Part shown: positions 47,952 to 60,810 of the stretch, piece by piece
Position numbering within the stretch: the first letter of the stretch is position 1
Layout: each line of letters starts with the position of its first letter
NCBI GenBank assembly: GCA_003254885.1
Contig: QANT01006286.1
Span: 20,757-84,756 of the forward strand
Length of the DNA: 64,000 bases
Source: Purshia tridentata
Lineage: Eukaryota > Streptophyta > Magnoliopsida > Rosales > Rosaceae
Direction of reading: 5' to 3'
Notes under the pieces: model-generated
Database searches by the model: none
Seen by the model: the letters and a program-made list of their open reading frames with translations, nothing else
What the model was told of the DNA's origin: nothing
Translations under genes and position numbers: made by a program

Positions 47952-50905
47952 ATGAACAAGTTTCTTAAGGATAGCAACAATGATCATTGGGCTTTTCTGG
48001 TAAAAATTTCTTCTTTCTTGAACTTGTTTGTGGTGTTTTTGGTGGTGTATAAGGGTTTCTTGGGTTTATGAATTTGGATGGTATGAAAGCTTGGGTTTTA
48101 TTTATTTTTTTATGTTTTAACTTTTGAAATGTTATTGGATTTATTTCATATTTGGTTTGTCTGAAATGTTGGTCGTCTTGTCGAGGTTATTGATTTTGAT
48201 CTCTTTAGTGTCATTTCTGGTTCAATTCTTTCTAACTAGGTTATATTTTAGCTTATCATTTTTTTCAATTTTTGGGTTTTTTTCTAATTCCTTAGTTTGT
48301 TTGGTTTTCCACGTTTTCGATTGAATGTTGCATTCTAAATTCATGTTCATGCTTTCCCTTGCCTTCCATATCTTTACCTCACTCCACATTCTCTTAGCAA
48401 CCAAACATTCCTAATCAACTGAGCGGGTCTCGTGATGACAGTTTTCTTTCTGCATCTATGTCCAGCTGTCATTTCCGAATTGGTTGCGTTCTGATTTTTT
48501 GTTTACAATATGTGGGAATAGAAAAGGATTTGGAGTTTTAGATCTTTATAAAACCCCATTACATTGGAATTAACTTGCAATCTCTTTTATTTCATGCAAT
48601 TTCTGAAGTTTACTAGATTACAATTAACATTTACTTCTTTCTTTGCTGATTAATACAGGAAGAAATTGAAGCGCCTATGTGGGTGGATCTCAGATTAGAA
48701 GCTAACTCTAACCACCAAGATATGTGAGTTCTGTATAATCAGTTATAAGATATTATCAAGTAAAGCTCCCATGTTTCTTTTTCGGAAACATTGCAGTGAT
48801 GCCTTTTTAATCTTTCCTTTTTGGATACATTGCAGTGATGGTGATTGGTTTTACAGAAGTCACCTGTAAGCATCCTTTCCCCATTAAGTGGTTTTTTTTT
48901 TTTTCTTTTTTGGCTTAGTATGCTTGTCTTTGAAATAAGAATGCTGAGCTATTGTAATTTGATGGAATTATTAGGTTCCACCAATGTTCTTCTCTCCAGT
49001 TGAAGGCTGCATTCTCTCATTCTGGTGAGGAGGGTACAGCCTTTGACTTACGAGGACCATATTCTCCCATGCTTCCATCTTCTGTCTCTAAGTTAAGAGG
49101 CAAAAATTATGAAAACAATAAATGGGGAGGGGACAACCAGGATTTGTCATTAGATAAGCACCACCCAGTCCATGCGCTGAGTGGGACATCTTCCTGTGTG
49201 AATTCAGGGTCTAGTGATAAGATGAAATCCAAATCAAGCTTTATAAATTTCAAAGGAACTTCCAGTTCAAAATCAAGTTGGGTTTGCAAAAGCAGTTTAA
49301 CTGGAAGTGGCATACCAAATTGCTCTCAGCCTATATCTTCTAGAGGGGATTCAACATGCAGTTTGAATGCTATGACAAACAAGGCAGATGAAAGCAATAC
49401 AACAAGCACCATTACATCTGAGAGAGGTCAGCAGCAACAACAGAATATGGAGAAATCAAGTTGGGCTCCAAATCAAACGAGTGGGATTTTGGCAGTCATA
49501 AAGGCTGGTATGAGGAAAAGCCGTGTTACAAGAAAAGCATCTAGAGTTGAAATTAATGGTGATAGAAGGCAATCAAGAGGCCATAAGTCTTCATCCAGCA
49601 AGTCTAGTGTGGGGTCATCTTCAAATCCTTGTTCTGATGTCAAGAGTTCAACATCTACATCAATACAGTACAAAGAAAGAACACCAGATAGCAGGAATGT
49701 GGCTAGAAGCAATTATGCAGCCAACGACAAAATAAATTTTTCCAAAGTATCCAAGACATCTACTCATAATATTGAGCAAGGGACTTCTAACTACAGAATG
49801 GGGCCAAATGTTGCAAAGTCAACCCACCAGGATGCTGCAAAACCAAGGGTTCAAGTTCAGACTCTTAGAAGGAAACCTTTGGAGCCAGTTAGAGTTAATG
49901 AAAAGAAGTCAATTACTGCTACGGTAAAATATAAGGAGAAACCAGTAGTTGGTGGGTCTTACAGATTGGCTGAATCTGGAAAAGAGAATGTTAAAGGGAG
50001 ACTAGCTGGAAGTCAGAAATGCAATAGCAAAGAAGTAGCTGCTGTAACGATGGTTAGAGGTCAGAAAGCGACAAAGGAGAGCATTCCGCAAGGGAATGGC
50101 AAAAGAGGACTGGCTGGAAAGGTACATAAGTAAATATTCAATTACACACTGAACCATTGTTTACTTTTTTCCTTGACTGATAAAGCATTAAAATTTTCAT
50201 CCTTCTCTCTATATGAAGTCTTTAGAGAAAAAATGTGTCTTTTGACTTTCAGTTTCTTGACTGAAAATAAAATCAATTTTCAGATAAGCTATTATGGAAA
50301 GTAATCGGTTAAATACCTAAGAGAAAAGCTCTGGAAGTGCTGACTTAATTCAGAGAATCAGAAGTTCTTTAGGACTTATCAGTTATAAACATCACCAGCA
50401 TAGTCAAATAATTAGTATTCATTTTCATGGTCTAGTTTATATTGGCCATGTAAAAATCCAGTCTTTTCCTCTCGATGTACCATTCTTGGCATTTCTTTTG
50501 AATTAGACGAATCTCATTGGACTTTTATATGTGCTGCCATATAGACTGGAGTATCATGTTTTGGACAGTGATCTTAGTTGATATTGCTAATTTGCTAGGC
50601 TACTTATTGTCTAAACTCTAAACATATGCAATTTCTCTAATCATTCTTAGTTTTGTGGTTACTAATTGGATTTCTCTAATTAAACTTATGTTCCATAATA
50701 CAATATGATATCCCCTTATTATCTGAGTGTATTGCTGATTAATTGCAGGTTGTTCCAAACTCTATATTGGGGCTTTTGTACTAATTTTAAGGCATTTTAA
50801 ATTAAAATCTGATATTGTTGAACTTCTTTTGAGCAGGGAAAAGTCGGCGGGCAGAACCGTTGCGTAAACCTGAAGGATATTTCCGAGAGGCCCCATTTCA
50901 GATGA
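47952..50905 (+). CDS. Plant protein of unknown function, Ser/Lys-rich
   Basis: Five exons: 47952-47999, 48659-48723, 48836-48865, 48975-50121 and 50837-50905. They sum to 1359 nt, giving 452 residues. The N-terminal 60 residues are ordered-looking: WAFLEEIEAPMWVDLRLEA, then DGDWFYRSHLFHQCSSLQLK. The rest is low-complexity, Ser-, Lys- and Gln-rich and probably disordered. It includes a basic segment at about 245-275 (GMRKSRVTRKASRVEINGDR). It ends LKDISERPHFR. I do not recognise the family. The conserved-looking N-terminus suggests a plant-specific protein and the basic disordered body a nucleic-acid or cytoskeleton partner, but that is inference. The start is the first in-frame ATG. If the last donor is skipped, reading continues only four codons to a stop at 50133. 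Confidence 0.7.
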
Positions 50906-52238
50906 GAGACTAATGCACTGCAGCCTAACAGATCTGTATGCAGGGGGAACATAGAACAGACTAAGAGGGGCGATAGATGTTGTAGAGAATATACCAATGT
51001 GTTGAGTATGTGTCACTTGTAAAAACTTTTGTCTCCTCTTCTACTCATCTCATGAAAATTACATTACAGCGATTCTCTAAAATGGAATTATCTTCCTATA
51101 CTCTACAAAGACATAAAATGAAAACAATTCAAGCAAAAAAAAGTCTTTCGAATAATGACACCAGTTCCTTTAGAGCCTGTCAATTTTTGGATTTTACAAT
51201 ACTTACTCTATCTCTAGCATGAAACATGCTTCCACCAAATATAACAGGAAATATGCTTCCACCAACTAGTCTTGATAACGGGATTTCTTGTGCTTTAACT
51301 AAAAACCAGATCTTTTCAAGCCCAATTCCTTAGTTTGATTAATTTGATTTGAAAATTACCAATTTGGTCTCTGCATTCTAACCAGCAATTGCCAATTTGG
51401 TCCCTAATAAGTAATATCACATGTTTACAATCTAAGGAAAATTCTAGAATTTCATAAGTAATTCAAAAAATCCCTAATTTTTAATTTTTAGTTTAGAATT
51501 TAGAATTTTAATCCGTGTAATATTTTTTTCAAAAAAAGTTGATGGGGAATAAAGACAATCTAATGGACCTTCTAAAATTAATTTCAATTTTTTTTTTTTC
51601 GCTCTCATGTTTATTTGATAGAGAAATCGAGGCCTCCAATCTTAAATCCAGTATTACTTTCCCTCTTTTATTGACGAGTGTTAGCAAAGAAATGAAAACT
51701 TATTTGCTTGTTGTCAACAAAAAAAATTGGCAAACAAGTGAATTCCATCAAAACAGACTTAAAGAGACATATAGCCGGAAACCCATTAAATCTGGAAAAT
51801 CCACTTTAAATGCCAATTAAAAAACACCTAAACTTACAATTGACCACTCTATAGAATAATCTGCAATGTCAACAGATATAATGTGAATGGTGGTAACACC
51901 AAGTTATTAGATAGAAACTCTGCCGCACCCCGTCATCTCTCGCATCATGTATCTCACTCAAACCCAATGTGTAGTGACAAAATCAACAGAAGTTGTCATC
52001 CACTCTTCCAACAATGAAATTACATCCCACAACTCCACTGTACCTTACACAAGAAACATGGTCAACCAGTTTGACCATAGACTTCAAGCAAAAGCTTCTA
52101 TGGAAGAATTGTCATCGTCCAAGATCTGTACTATTTAACACTTACCAGTTATGCACCAGAGTGGCAATACATAAAATAAGACCAACACATCAGGGTGGGG
52201 CCTACCATGCTAAAACATGAGTGAAACTTTGATGGTTG
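50906..52238. other. Spacer between converging genes
   Basis: Holds the 3' UTRs of the unknown-function gene (plus) and MRE11 (minus). The open frames seen here have no domains or splice partners. Confidence 0.5.
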
Positions 52239-55200
52239 TTACCTTCTAAGATTGCCATAGTTCCTTGTGACCTACAAAACAAGGAGAAGAAAAAATTGTA
52301 AGACGTTAATATAGACAAATTTACAATACTATTTATTTCACACTGATTTGAAAATATATAGGTAAAAGGGAAAGAGAAAAAAAAAGTAAGAACCCGAGGT
52401 TGAGGCTTCCATCTCCTTGTCACATCCTCATCATCATCATCATCATCATTGTTCATAAGCATTCGATGAACCGGAGAGTTAGTTGATTTTTTTCCACGCT
52501 TAGAGGATTGAGTAGAACCTCTACCTCTCCCCCTTGGAGCAGCCCTTTTCCGTCCTTTATCTTGAACACTTTCATCATTTTCCTTTAATAGTATAAACCA
52601 CATTGCATTATCAAACAAATAATATAAATCACAGTGATTTGGTGTGTGGAATGTGTTAAAAGTGTCAGAATCTAATAGATTTATTCTTGTTTTTGTCTAG
52701 GATAGTAATATGAAAAATTCTATAATGACTGACTCAAGGCAAAATGAAGTGTATTAGTGGACTTGGCAGTATCATATGAAAGAGACTGTGCACTGTTAAT
52801 TAGCTACCACTGTTTTAATTCCAAAATTAATCATTCAATTGAGCAAGACGGTAATTCATACCGAACTATTATCAACCTCTTCAATTCCAAATTTCCCTGC
52901 CTCTTCACTTGAAGGAGAATCCACATCTTCCACATCATCAGCAATACTTCGGACTGCAGCACTTGCAGCAACTGATGCAGATCTGCAGTAACATTATTAG
53001 CTAATATACTTCACTAGCAACATGAAGGTCTCAATGCAATATAAACCAAGGGTGCAGCATTCTTCTGATGGCATGCATTTAACTACATATGCATCCTCAT
53101 GATACAACATCAAATCTTACCACTATACTTTTTCCTACACATTTTTTTCATCTTGCACGAATAATAGAAATTACTGATTTAATTTTATTAGTACTCCACA
53201 TTTTATAATAAAGGTCAAAGAAAAACCTTTGAGAATGGCGAAATCCAAGAGCTGCATCAAGAGTAGTCTGCTTCAAGTTACTGGAGCTCCTTCCCCTGCC
53301 CCTACCCCTTCCTCTTGTGGAAGTTTTACTCTTACCAACTTCCGAAGAAGATGCCTTGGATGACCCCTTTCGGCCTCTTCCAGTAGACTTTGAGCCAGTC
53401 ATCTGTGTTGTGTCTTCATCATCACTGAAGGAAACTGCACTTGCAGTTCCAGCAGCACTTTTACTTCTGAAATCCTACATGAAGAACAGAAGCTTAAAAT
53501 GCAGGTAGTAATCAGCACATTTATCAGCCCAAAAGATGCTGAAATGGATGCCACAACGATTATTGATGCAATTTCTTGAAAGATGACTAAAATCAGAATT
53601 ACCTCCAAGGACGGAGCACTGGAGGGAAATTGTGAGTTATTCTTAGAGTGGGCAGACCTTTCCTTGACACGTTCCTGCGGGTATAAACAATATATAATGT
53701 ATGGCCAATGTAACTTGGAAGTGAGCCTTCCTTAAATGTCCTTGCGATGCTAGGGCCACTAGAGGGTGAGAGAAGAATAGCACTTTCTTTTACATAACCT
53801 AAACCTTAAATACCTAGAGGTTTTTCTTTCTTTGGCCAATACCTAGACTTTTCTGTAGAAATGGCCTCCTTTTATGATTAATAAAATCCTAACCTTTTGA
53901 ATCACATATATTTGTTTATTCCACATCCAACAAATAAAACCACCGAAATAAATGAAATTACACTGAGCGCAAGAGGTCTCAATGGAGACTGCATTGGAAC
54001 TGCCTGCCCTGTTACACCTCAATGACAGCACTGAGGCCCCAGCAAGGCAAAATAATTGTGTCTGTGAAACTCTGACTAGCATATGTATTACTTGTTAGCT
54101 AATTTGATGATAAAAGCATATATTAGAAAATTCTTGCCTCCAAGCATTCTCCAACTTTAAGGATCAAATCTTCCTCTTCAAATTTCAGAGTATCTGATTC
54201 CTTAGCAATTTTTTTCTGTTGAAGTAGAAAAGTGAAGTTATTATTAGCATAATTAAAAAAAATACAATAAATAGTTAAAGCAAGAAGTAATGATTAGAAA
54301 TAGAAAGAAAAAAAATCATTTTATCTACACAAACCAGGTCTAAAAGGCACTTACTCGAGTTTCTTCAAGATTGTATTTCACGCAAGAATAGAAAGCCATT
54401 TTGTCGTCCTTACTAACAAAATTTTGTAATGCAACATCCAAATCATTGACAGGAAGGATCTCCATTTTCTGCATGATCAGATATCATCATGAGGATTTTA
54501 GCCTTAAAATAAAACATATCATGCTGTAAGTAACTTTATCAGAATTTTCAATATTTGTTACGAGTTCCATTTTAGCAATAACCCATAAACAAAATCATAG
54601 TTTCGAATCAATAAACCCATGATTGAAACTAGCAAAGATGCCTGAGAAGAAATTTGGTAGTTGCAAACCACATTCTGTTTTCATTTAAGGTTTGTGTCTC
54701 TCAGCAACTTGACAAACTGTTTATTCGCAAGAAACTAACAAACTCTATTCTTTATACAAGCCAATCTAGCTTTTCACTGGATAAGAAGTACAAGATGGCA
54801 TGAAATATGCAGAACGCATGCAATGAAAAAGAAATTAGGAAGATGATGGTTGATACCAAATTATTTTCAGCAACTAAAGCCTCTATGTTTTGTTGATTTA
54901 GTTCTTCTGGGCGAAGCCGTTCTGAGTCATCAATTTTACCTACAACAAAATAAAAATAAATAAATAATCAAATAAACCTACAACACTTCTTTTAGCATAT
55001 AAACGTTAAACACGTAATAAGTTCTGGGGAAAAAAAAAACAAAAAAAAAGAGTCAGAAACTTGATTATGATAGTGAGGATATCCCTCAGTAAAAGATTCC
55101 ACATTTATAGTACTGTAGAAGCACCAGAATTAGTAACCCAAAGAAGTTCAAACAGACAATTCAACCACAAAGTACAAAATGTATCAAGTTTTATTACCAT

Positions 55201-56860
55201 CACTTTCAATTTCTTGAGATATAACTTATCTAAATTGTAAAATTAGTATGTGAAAGTCTTTTGACTGTTGCCCACACTAAGATTTAATTTTTGGGGTTGT
55301 GTTGATACAATTGACTTACCAGGTTAATATGGAGAAACATCTCGCAGCTTACCAAGTTGGTTGTGGTTCAAAACTAAATAAAGTGATGGAAAGAATAGAG
55401 TAATAGTAAAGAATCAACCAATGCAAAATTTACTAGTGTGATTGATACCTTCGCCCCGACCCTTTTTTGAAGCCTTTGAAAATATAAGAATGTCTTGTGG
55501 GTTCGCAACCTAAAAGTCATTAGAATAACAATAATTTTTTTGTCGATGTGATACTCAAAAAAAATTAGCCCTAAATTACTGATCTGAGATTGGAATGAAG
55601 GCACCTTCCCCACATACTTCTGTCCAAATCTTTGAGGATTTATTGTCATAAATCCAGAATAGTCTACCTGCCAAATAAGCCACAGAAGTCAATTGGTGAC
55701 ACTAGAAGGGGGTTAAAGATACATCTGAGACAAACCACCATAAACATACGTGCAAATATTTTGTATATCCAGAGGCAAGAAATGGGACATGAGAAAAAAC
55801 TAAGAGGTATACAAGTGTGCAAATATGAGGATCACCATTGACAGTACCACCATCTCCACCTGAAATGAAAATATTACCTTTATTCTGACTAATGGAAGTT
55901 TGTGCTCTGATCTGTTAACAGCATTGTTCCTAGATTTCTCTATCAGAGATTGAACCTAAACAAATTCAAAGCTATATTATCATAATATATTCATCAGGGC
56001 ATATAATATGAGGCAAAAGATACCAAGACAGTCCAATATTACTTGTCAATTAAACTTACCACTTTGTCTAAGTGTTCAAGAATTGAATTTTGATCATTAG
56101 GATCAATCTCAGATTCGTCCTTTAATATGACCTGGATCAAATAGATTTAGTTATTCACCAAAAGTTGCAATATAGACAAAAAGTTTTATATTGAATCACC
56201 TCTGTGTATTCAAAAGGCCTCACTGACGTCAAAGGAATCTTGGTTGGACGATATTGATTCCCCTACATAAAAGTGTATCAATACCAAACACAGTTTGGAA
56301 ATAAATACGACCAAAAGATGCAGCTTTCTGGAAAAATACATCTAAAGATTGATTCATGGATAACCTTGATTTCTAAGAGAAGCACATGCTTTGGCTTTGA
56401 TTCTCCATCAATCAGTGATGTTGCAACTGAAGAACCAGGTTGTGTAATGTGAAATCCCATACCTGGAACTTCCTGTCAAAGCAGAAACCATGTCTACTTC
56501 TGTAAGAACTAAGCACCTCCCAACCAAAACAAAAATACACACCCAAACATGGACACGCTCACAGACACACTCTCAAGCTTGTGTGTGCAAGCATGCATAT
56601 ATGCATGTTTCATGGGAAGAAGCAATATTCATTGGCACCTGAGGATCCACAAGGCATTCATGTTCGTGTCCCCACACTATGAAATCCAGGAAGCGCGGTA
56701 AAAAGTGTTCATTTATGGCATTTTTCGGGTTTGTCTTCACCCTGAAGATGGCATTATAAGATAACTTCACAGTTAGGAAGACTGTGCAACATCAGGTTTA
56801 AACCAAAATCAAATGAAATTTTTACATAAATCGGTATCCTTCCTTCAAGCATGAATTAAT

Positions 56861-56891
<31 letters not shown>

Positions 56892-59376
56892 AACACACAC
56901 ACAATACCTGTTCTGATGAAGCACCAGGATGTTAAACCAGTCTGACACTTCCAACCCTTCTTGACCTTCAGGTCTCATCCATTGAACAGCATGTGGTGTC
57001 TGAAATATGAATACCCAACATATATGTGATTGCACTTATAGTCTGCAAGTAAACAGCAGAAAGCAGAAGCCCCACATAAAATACCTGAAACATTCTGTTG
57101 AGCCGTTCATCTCTGATGTTTCCAAGACCATAGAGAGCTACAGCTGTTGTACCCTACAATCCAAATGGAGTTATGGGTTGAAAAAAAAAAGAGCTAAATA
57201 CTCTGAAGCCTGCTATTTATCATATCTAATGACAAACCTTCCTCATAAGAATAGGGCACAGAGTGATCTGACCTACTCCAGAACCCTCAAGAACCATTTT
57301 GCCAAAATAGTTTACAAGATTGCATGCTGAGAGAATATCAACAGCAGAAAGGTTATCCTGTCAATAGTCACAACATTAAGAACTACAAATTCATGGTACT
57401 AAGAACAGCTAGAGCAAACGCATTCAGGAAATCGATAAATGTCAACATATGTATGAAAGTACCAAAGAGGGGCTCCTGGCTCTCTTTCTGGGAATAATAA
57501 AACTGTTATTTCCAAAATAACGTGTTCTTCTAGTTGGGGGGTTTAAAAGATATGCAAGCCCTGGAAACATTTTCCAAAGTATCAACTACCCTCTCTCTCT
57601 CGCACATTTTTTTAATCTCCCCACTGACGGTAATAGTTGTTGGAAATAAAAGAGCAGAAGACAATAAAAACTGGTCAAAGACTGGTAAGCTTTTAACATT
57701 GATTCGTTCATAAGGACTTCACAGAAGACCATTCAAATCCTTTACTAACTGTAAATCTGTAGATTAAGAGAACACCTCACTACAGCAAATGTATGTATGA
57801 ATTTGCTGATGAGATAAGGTTTTTTTTTTTTTGCATAGCTGATGAGGCTTCTAAGTTGATTCCCATAGAAACCAGAACCTCACCTTTTACATTTACAACC
57901 AACAATTTTGACCAGTGACCTATTTGGCATTTGCAGCATATTAAGGTTTAAGAAAAAGTATATATAGGATGAAAAATTCATATTAACAAAATCTTACAAC
58001 CATGGCTTTAAAAGTATTTCTGATCAAAAGCATTGATAATGAAAAAAAAGAAAGCAAAAAAGTAAATAAACACACAATTTTACCCAAAAAGTTCATACCA
58101 CTCCAGCAGGATCGTCATGATTTCCATGAATGCTAAACACTGGCAAGCCAACATTGAAGTGAGGGTCTTCATAATTTACATGACCAAATCTGTTAAAACA
58201 AGCATGTTGTTACAAACTGATGGGTGCATTTCTGTACCATAATAGCATCCCTGAATTTTTTACCAAAAAAAACAAGGATTCTGATATAAAATCAATGCAA
58301 ACTCGCATTAAAATTAAAAAAGTAGATTTTTTAGTCCTACAACTCAATAGGACAGGAAATTTGTATTCCTATTGTACAGCTCAAAGCAATACAGGGTTCT
58401 GAAACCAAAGGTCAACTTAGGCATGCCAAAAAACCAACGTGCATTTAAGCAATTACGTATTTGGAAAATTCACAGTCTGGTCGCTAACAACTTGGAACTG
58501 CACTGGCTGATCATTGAGGCAATGACGACGGAGAATCTCAATGGCCTTAACTAGTGTTGACCTTGAGGGCTTATTCTCATGGAACAGATCACCACCAAGA
58601 AGCAAAAAATCCACCTGATAGCAGATAAATATCAGAATGTGTGCATAAATATGTTTGGTTAAAATCATAAGTGTGCAGAAAGTAGAAGGAAACAGGTTCA
58701 ATTGAATAGGGCTTTGCAATACAATATTTCTCCAGATGTGGACTTGAAATTGAAAGGAATAAAAGAAGGGAAAAAATCCACACTGGAAAAGTGCATTGCG
58801 TGATACTACAAATACAGCTAGAAGGGAAATTAGTCATTACATTCTTTTGTTCTGCTATCAAGCATATCTCATCAAATGCCTGGAACGAATCATGCCTCCG
58901 TATTTCATCCTTTTCCATATAGCCCAGATGGCAGTCCGTAGCAACAAGTATTCGAAGTGTATTACTAAATTCCTCCCTGAAAATGCATTTGTTATACATA
59001 ACAACAGAAATACCTTTTTTCCAGCAAATATGGAAGGTCTAACCAAAAAGTGTCTCCATTTGTATATATCAGTTACAACAGTGGGGGAGGGGGGTTTTAA
59101 ACGTGGGATCCCTCTTAAGAGAAGAAGTGTAACTAGCAACTGGGGTATGCCCCACCACATTACTTTTCTGTTTTTAGTTTCAAACGAGGGAAGTTCTCAT
59201 ATTAAACATAACAATTATGGTAAGTAGCATACTTTAAGAAGTTCACTATAGAACACCTACTCAATCTGTGGGTTTAACAAAAGAAAAGCACGTTCCACCA
59301 CCAAGAGCTTCCTTAACATATTACTAGGTAAAAAGATATAAAGAGCAGTCAGGTTTTACCTTGACAAGTCTCCCAT
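52239..59376 (-). CDS. MRE11: MRE11 double-strand-break repair nuclease
   Basis: 22 coding exons on the minus strand: 59376-59360, 58976-58841, 58614-58457, 58189-58099, 57357-57238, 57153-57085, 56999-56908, 56741-56639, 56472-56365, 56262-56200, 56131-56060, 55955-55878, 55667-55605, 55509-55449, 54939-54857, 54468-54355, 54215-54138, 53674-53603, 53474-53227, 52982-52862, 52582-52394, 52271-52239. They total 2169 nt, or 722 residues, normal for plant MRE11. Mn-binding phosphoesterase motifs are intact: D20-x-H22, GGDLF (58-62), GNHDD (126-130), GHEHE (252-256). With RAD50 and NBS1 it forms the MRN complex that senses and resects DNA breaks and signals to ATM. The C-terminal region has an RG-rich tract (580-588) and an acidic Asp run (695-700), and ends [10 protein letters not shown]. 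Intron 17 uses a GC donor (GAG|GCAAG at 54137). All other junctions are GT-AG. No damage seen. Confidence 0.97.
56862..56891. repeat. CT microsatellite
   Basis: About 14 CT units followed by an AC run, in the intron between MRE11 exons 7 and 8, ending about 10 bp from the exon 7 donor. Confidence 0.9.
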
Positions 59377-60000
59377 GCTGATAGTTGCAACTATTTAAAC
59401 CTACAACATGTGCAAAACCACAAAAGTGTTATAGCTAATGAAGGTCCAACCTCAATTAGAATTTGATTTTACTCATGCCCTTATCTCCACCATCCAATTG
59501 CAATTTAAAAATCCAAAAAAAAAAAAAGAAAAAGGGGTAAAATTTCAAATTTTCAATTTCAATGAATGCATTTGCTCAAGATGTTAGAATAAATGAACTG
59601 AAAAACCAATGTTCAATTTTCAATTGAGAACTAAATTCAAAACTCAAAAGTCTCAGGTGAAATCACGAAAACCCTAGTACAGGGTTTATCAGCATAAGTA
59701 CACAAAATCAACAAGTGTAAAGAAGAATAAGAAGAAAGCCAAAACAAGAGTAAAAGAAGTAATGCTTTAGCTGCTGAGAAAATGTGTGAAATATAAAATG
59801 AAACAAAAATTAAAATCCTATATTAAGAATTCAACTCAGAGACCAAAAAAAAACAATAGTAAGAAATTCATCGAACCCTTCCCTGAAAAAATACCGAGCT
59901 TTTTTTCTTTTTGTTTTCATTTTCCTGCGTTTCCTGGTAACCAAACAAAGAGAGAGAGACTATTACCTCTGACACAAGTTTCTAAACAGGAATAAGAACG
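59377..60000 (-). other. MRE11 5' UTR with an intron
   Basis: The leader next to the start codon begins at an acceptor (TTGTAG, exon from 59400). A matching upstream donor (CAGAG|GTAATAG) lies at 59967-59966. A 566-bp intron in the 5' UTR follows. Promoter sequence should lie above about 60000-60150. The gene-wide splice phases do not test this intron because it is non-coding. Confidence 0.55.
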
Positions 60001-60741
60001 TGAGTGCAAAAGCCGAGTAAACGAAATTTAGAAACGGAAAAAGGGAACCGGTGGCGGGGAATTTTAAAAGAACAGCGGAGATAGGAAAAACGGGAAGGGG
60101 AACGGTGGCAGTGTATTTTCGTACCCCGCTATTTTCAGTTATTGACATCAATGACATGTCACTATTGTGTCAGAGTTTAGTTTAGGCCTATTGGGCTTTA
60201 AAAAAAAAAGGCCTGCCTTTGAGTCTAGATTGGGCCAGTCAATTGTCAAGGACCAAGTGATATACATTGTGCCTTCCAATTGGGCTATGAGTTTGGTGAA
60301 GGTAGAGATTTTAGGTTCAATCCTCCCTATAATCTATACAAAATTATTTTTGATAAAGATTTATACAGGATTAAATTTATAATTTTCTACACATAATGAG
60401 CAATCCATATTTTATCTTCATTTTAACATATACAAGACAAGCGACTTATCCAACCCACTTGGTCACAGACTTGTGCTATCAAGCCCGGCAACCCAAAAAA
60501 AGGTTCACAACAATATAAATTTTTTTTTAAAAGTCTATTTTACAGCATTTAATGATAAGTGAACACACCTAAAAAGTTACAATGACGAATAGATCTATTT
60601 TTTAACAAATAAACCCATGTTATAATTGGTTCCATATTTGTGGTGTTGAGCGCTCGGTGTGTTTTTCATTTTTTAACTGGGCAATTGCCATTGGTTCATA
60701 GTAACAATTATTGCCTTCGTCAAACGGTGGAAATTAATAAC
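60001..60741. other. Intergenic
   Basis: Upstream flank of MRE11, then AT-rich DNA. No gene supported. Confidence 0.45.
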
Positions 60742-60810
60742 AGTCATTTTACGACTGTGGTAGAGCATTTGACTGCAGATTGAGAGGTCACCCGTCACTG
60801 GTTGGGCCCT
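60742..60810 (+). pseudogene. Decayed tRNA-Cys(GCA)
   Basis: The string TGGTAGAGCATTTGACTGCA followed by GATTGAGAGGTCACC matches the D arm, the anticodon arm with GCA (60774-60776) and the variable region of a plant tRNA-Cys. The 3' acceptor strand 'ggttgggccct' is also present. The 5' acceptor strand no longer pairs with it, and the T loop has lost about four bases including its conserved TTCGA. It cannot fold as a working tRNA. Confidence 0.7.
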
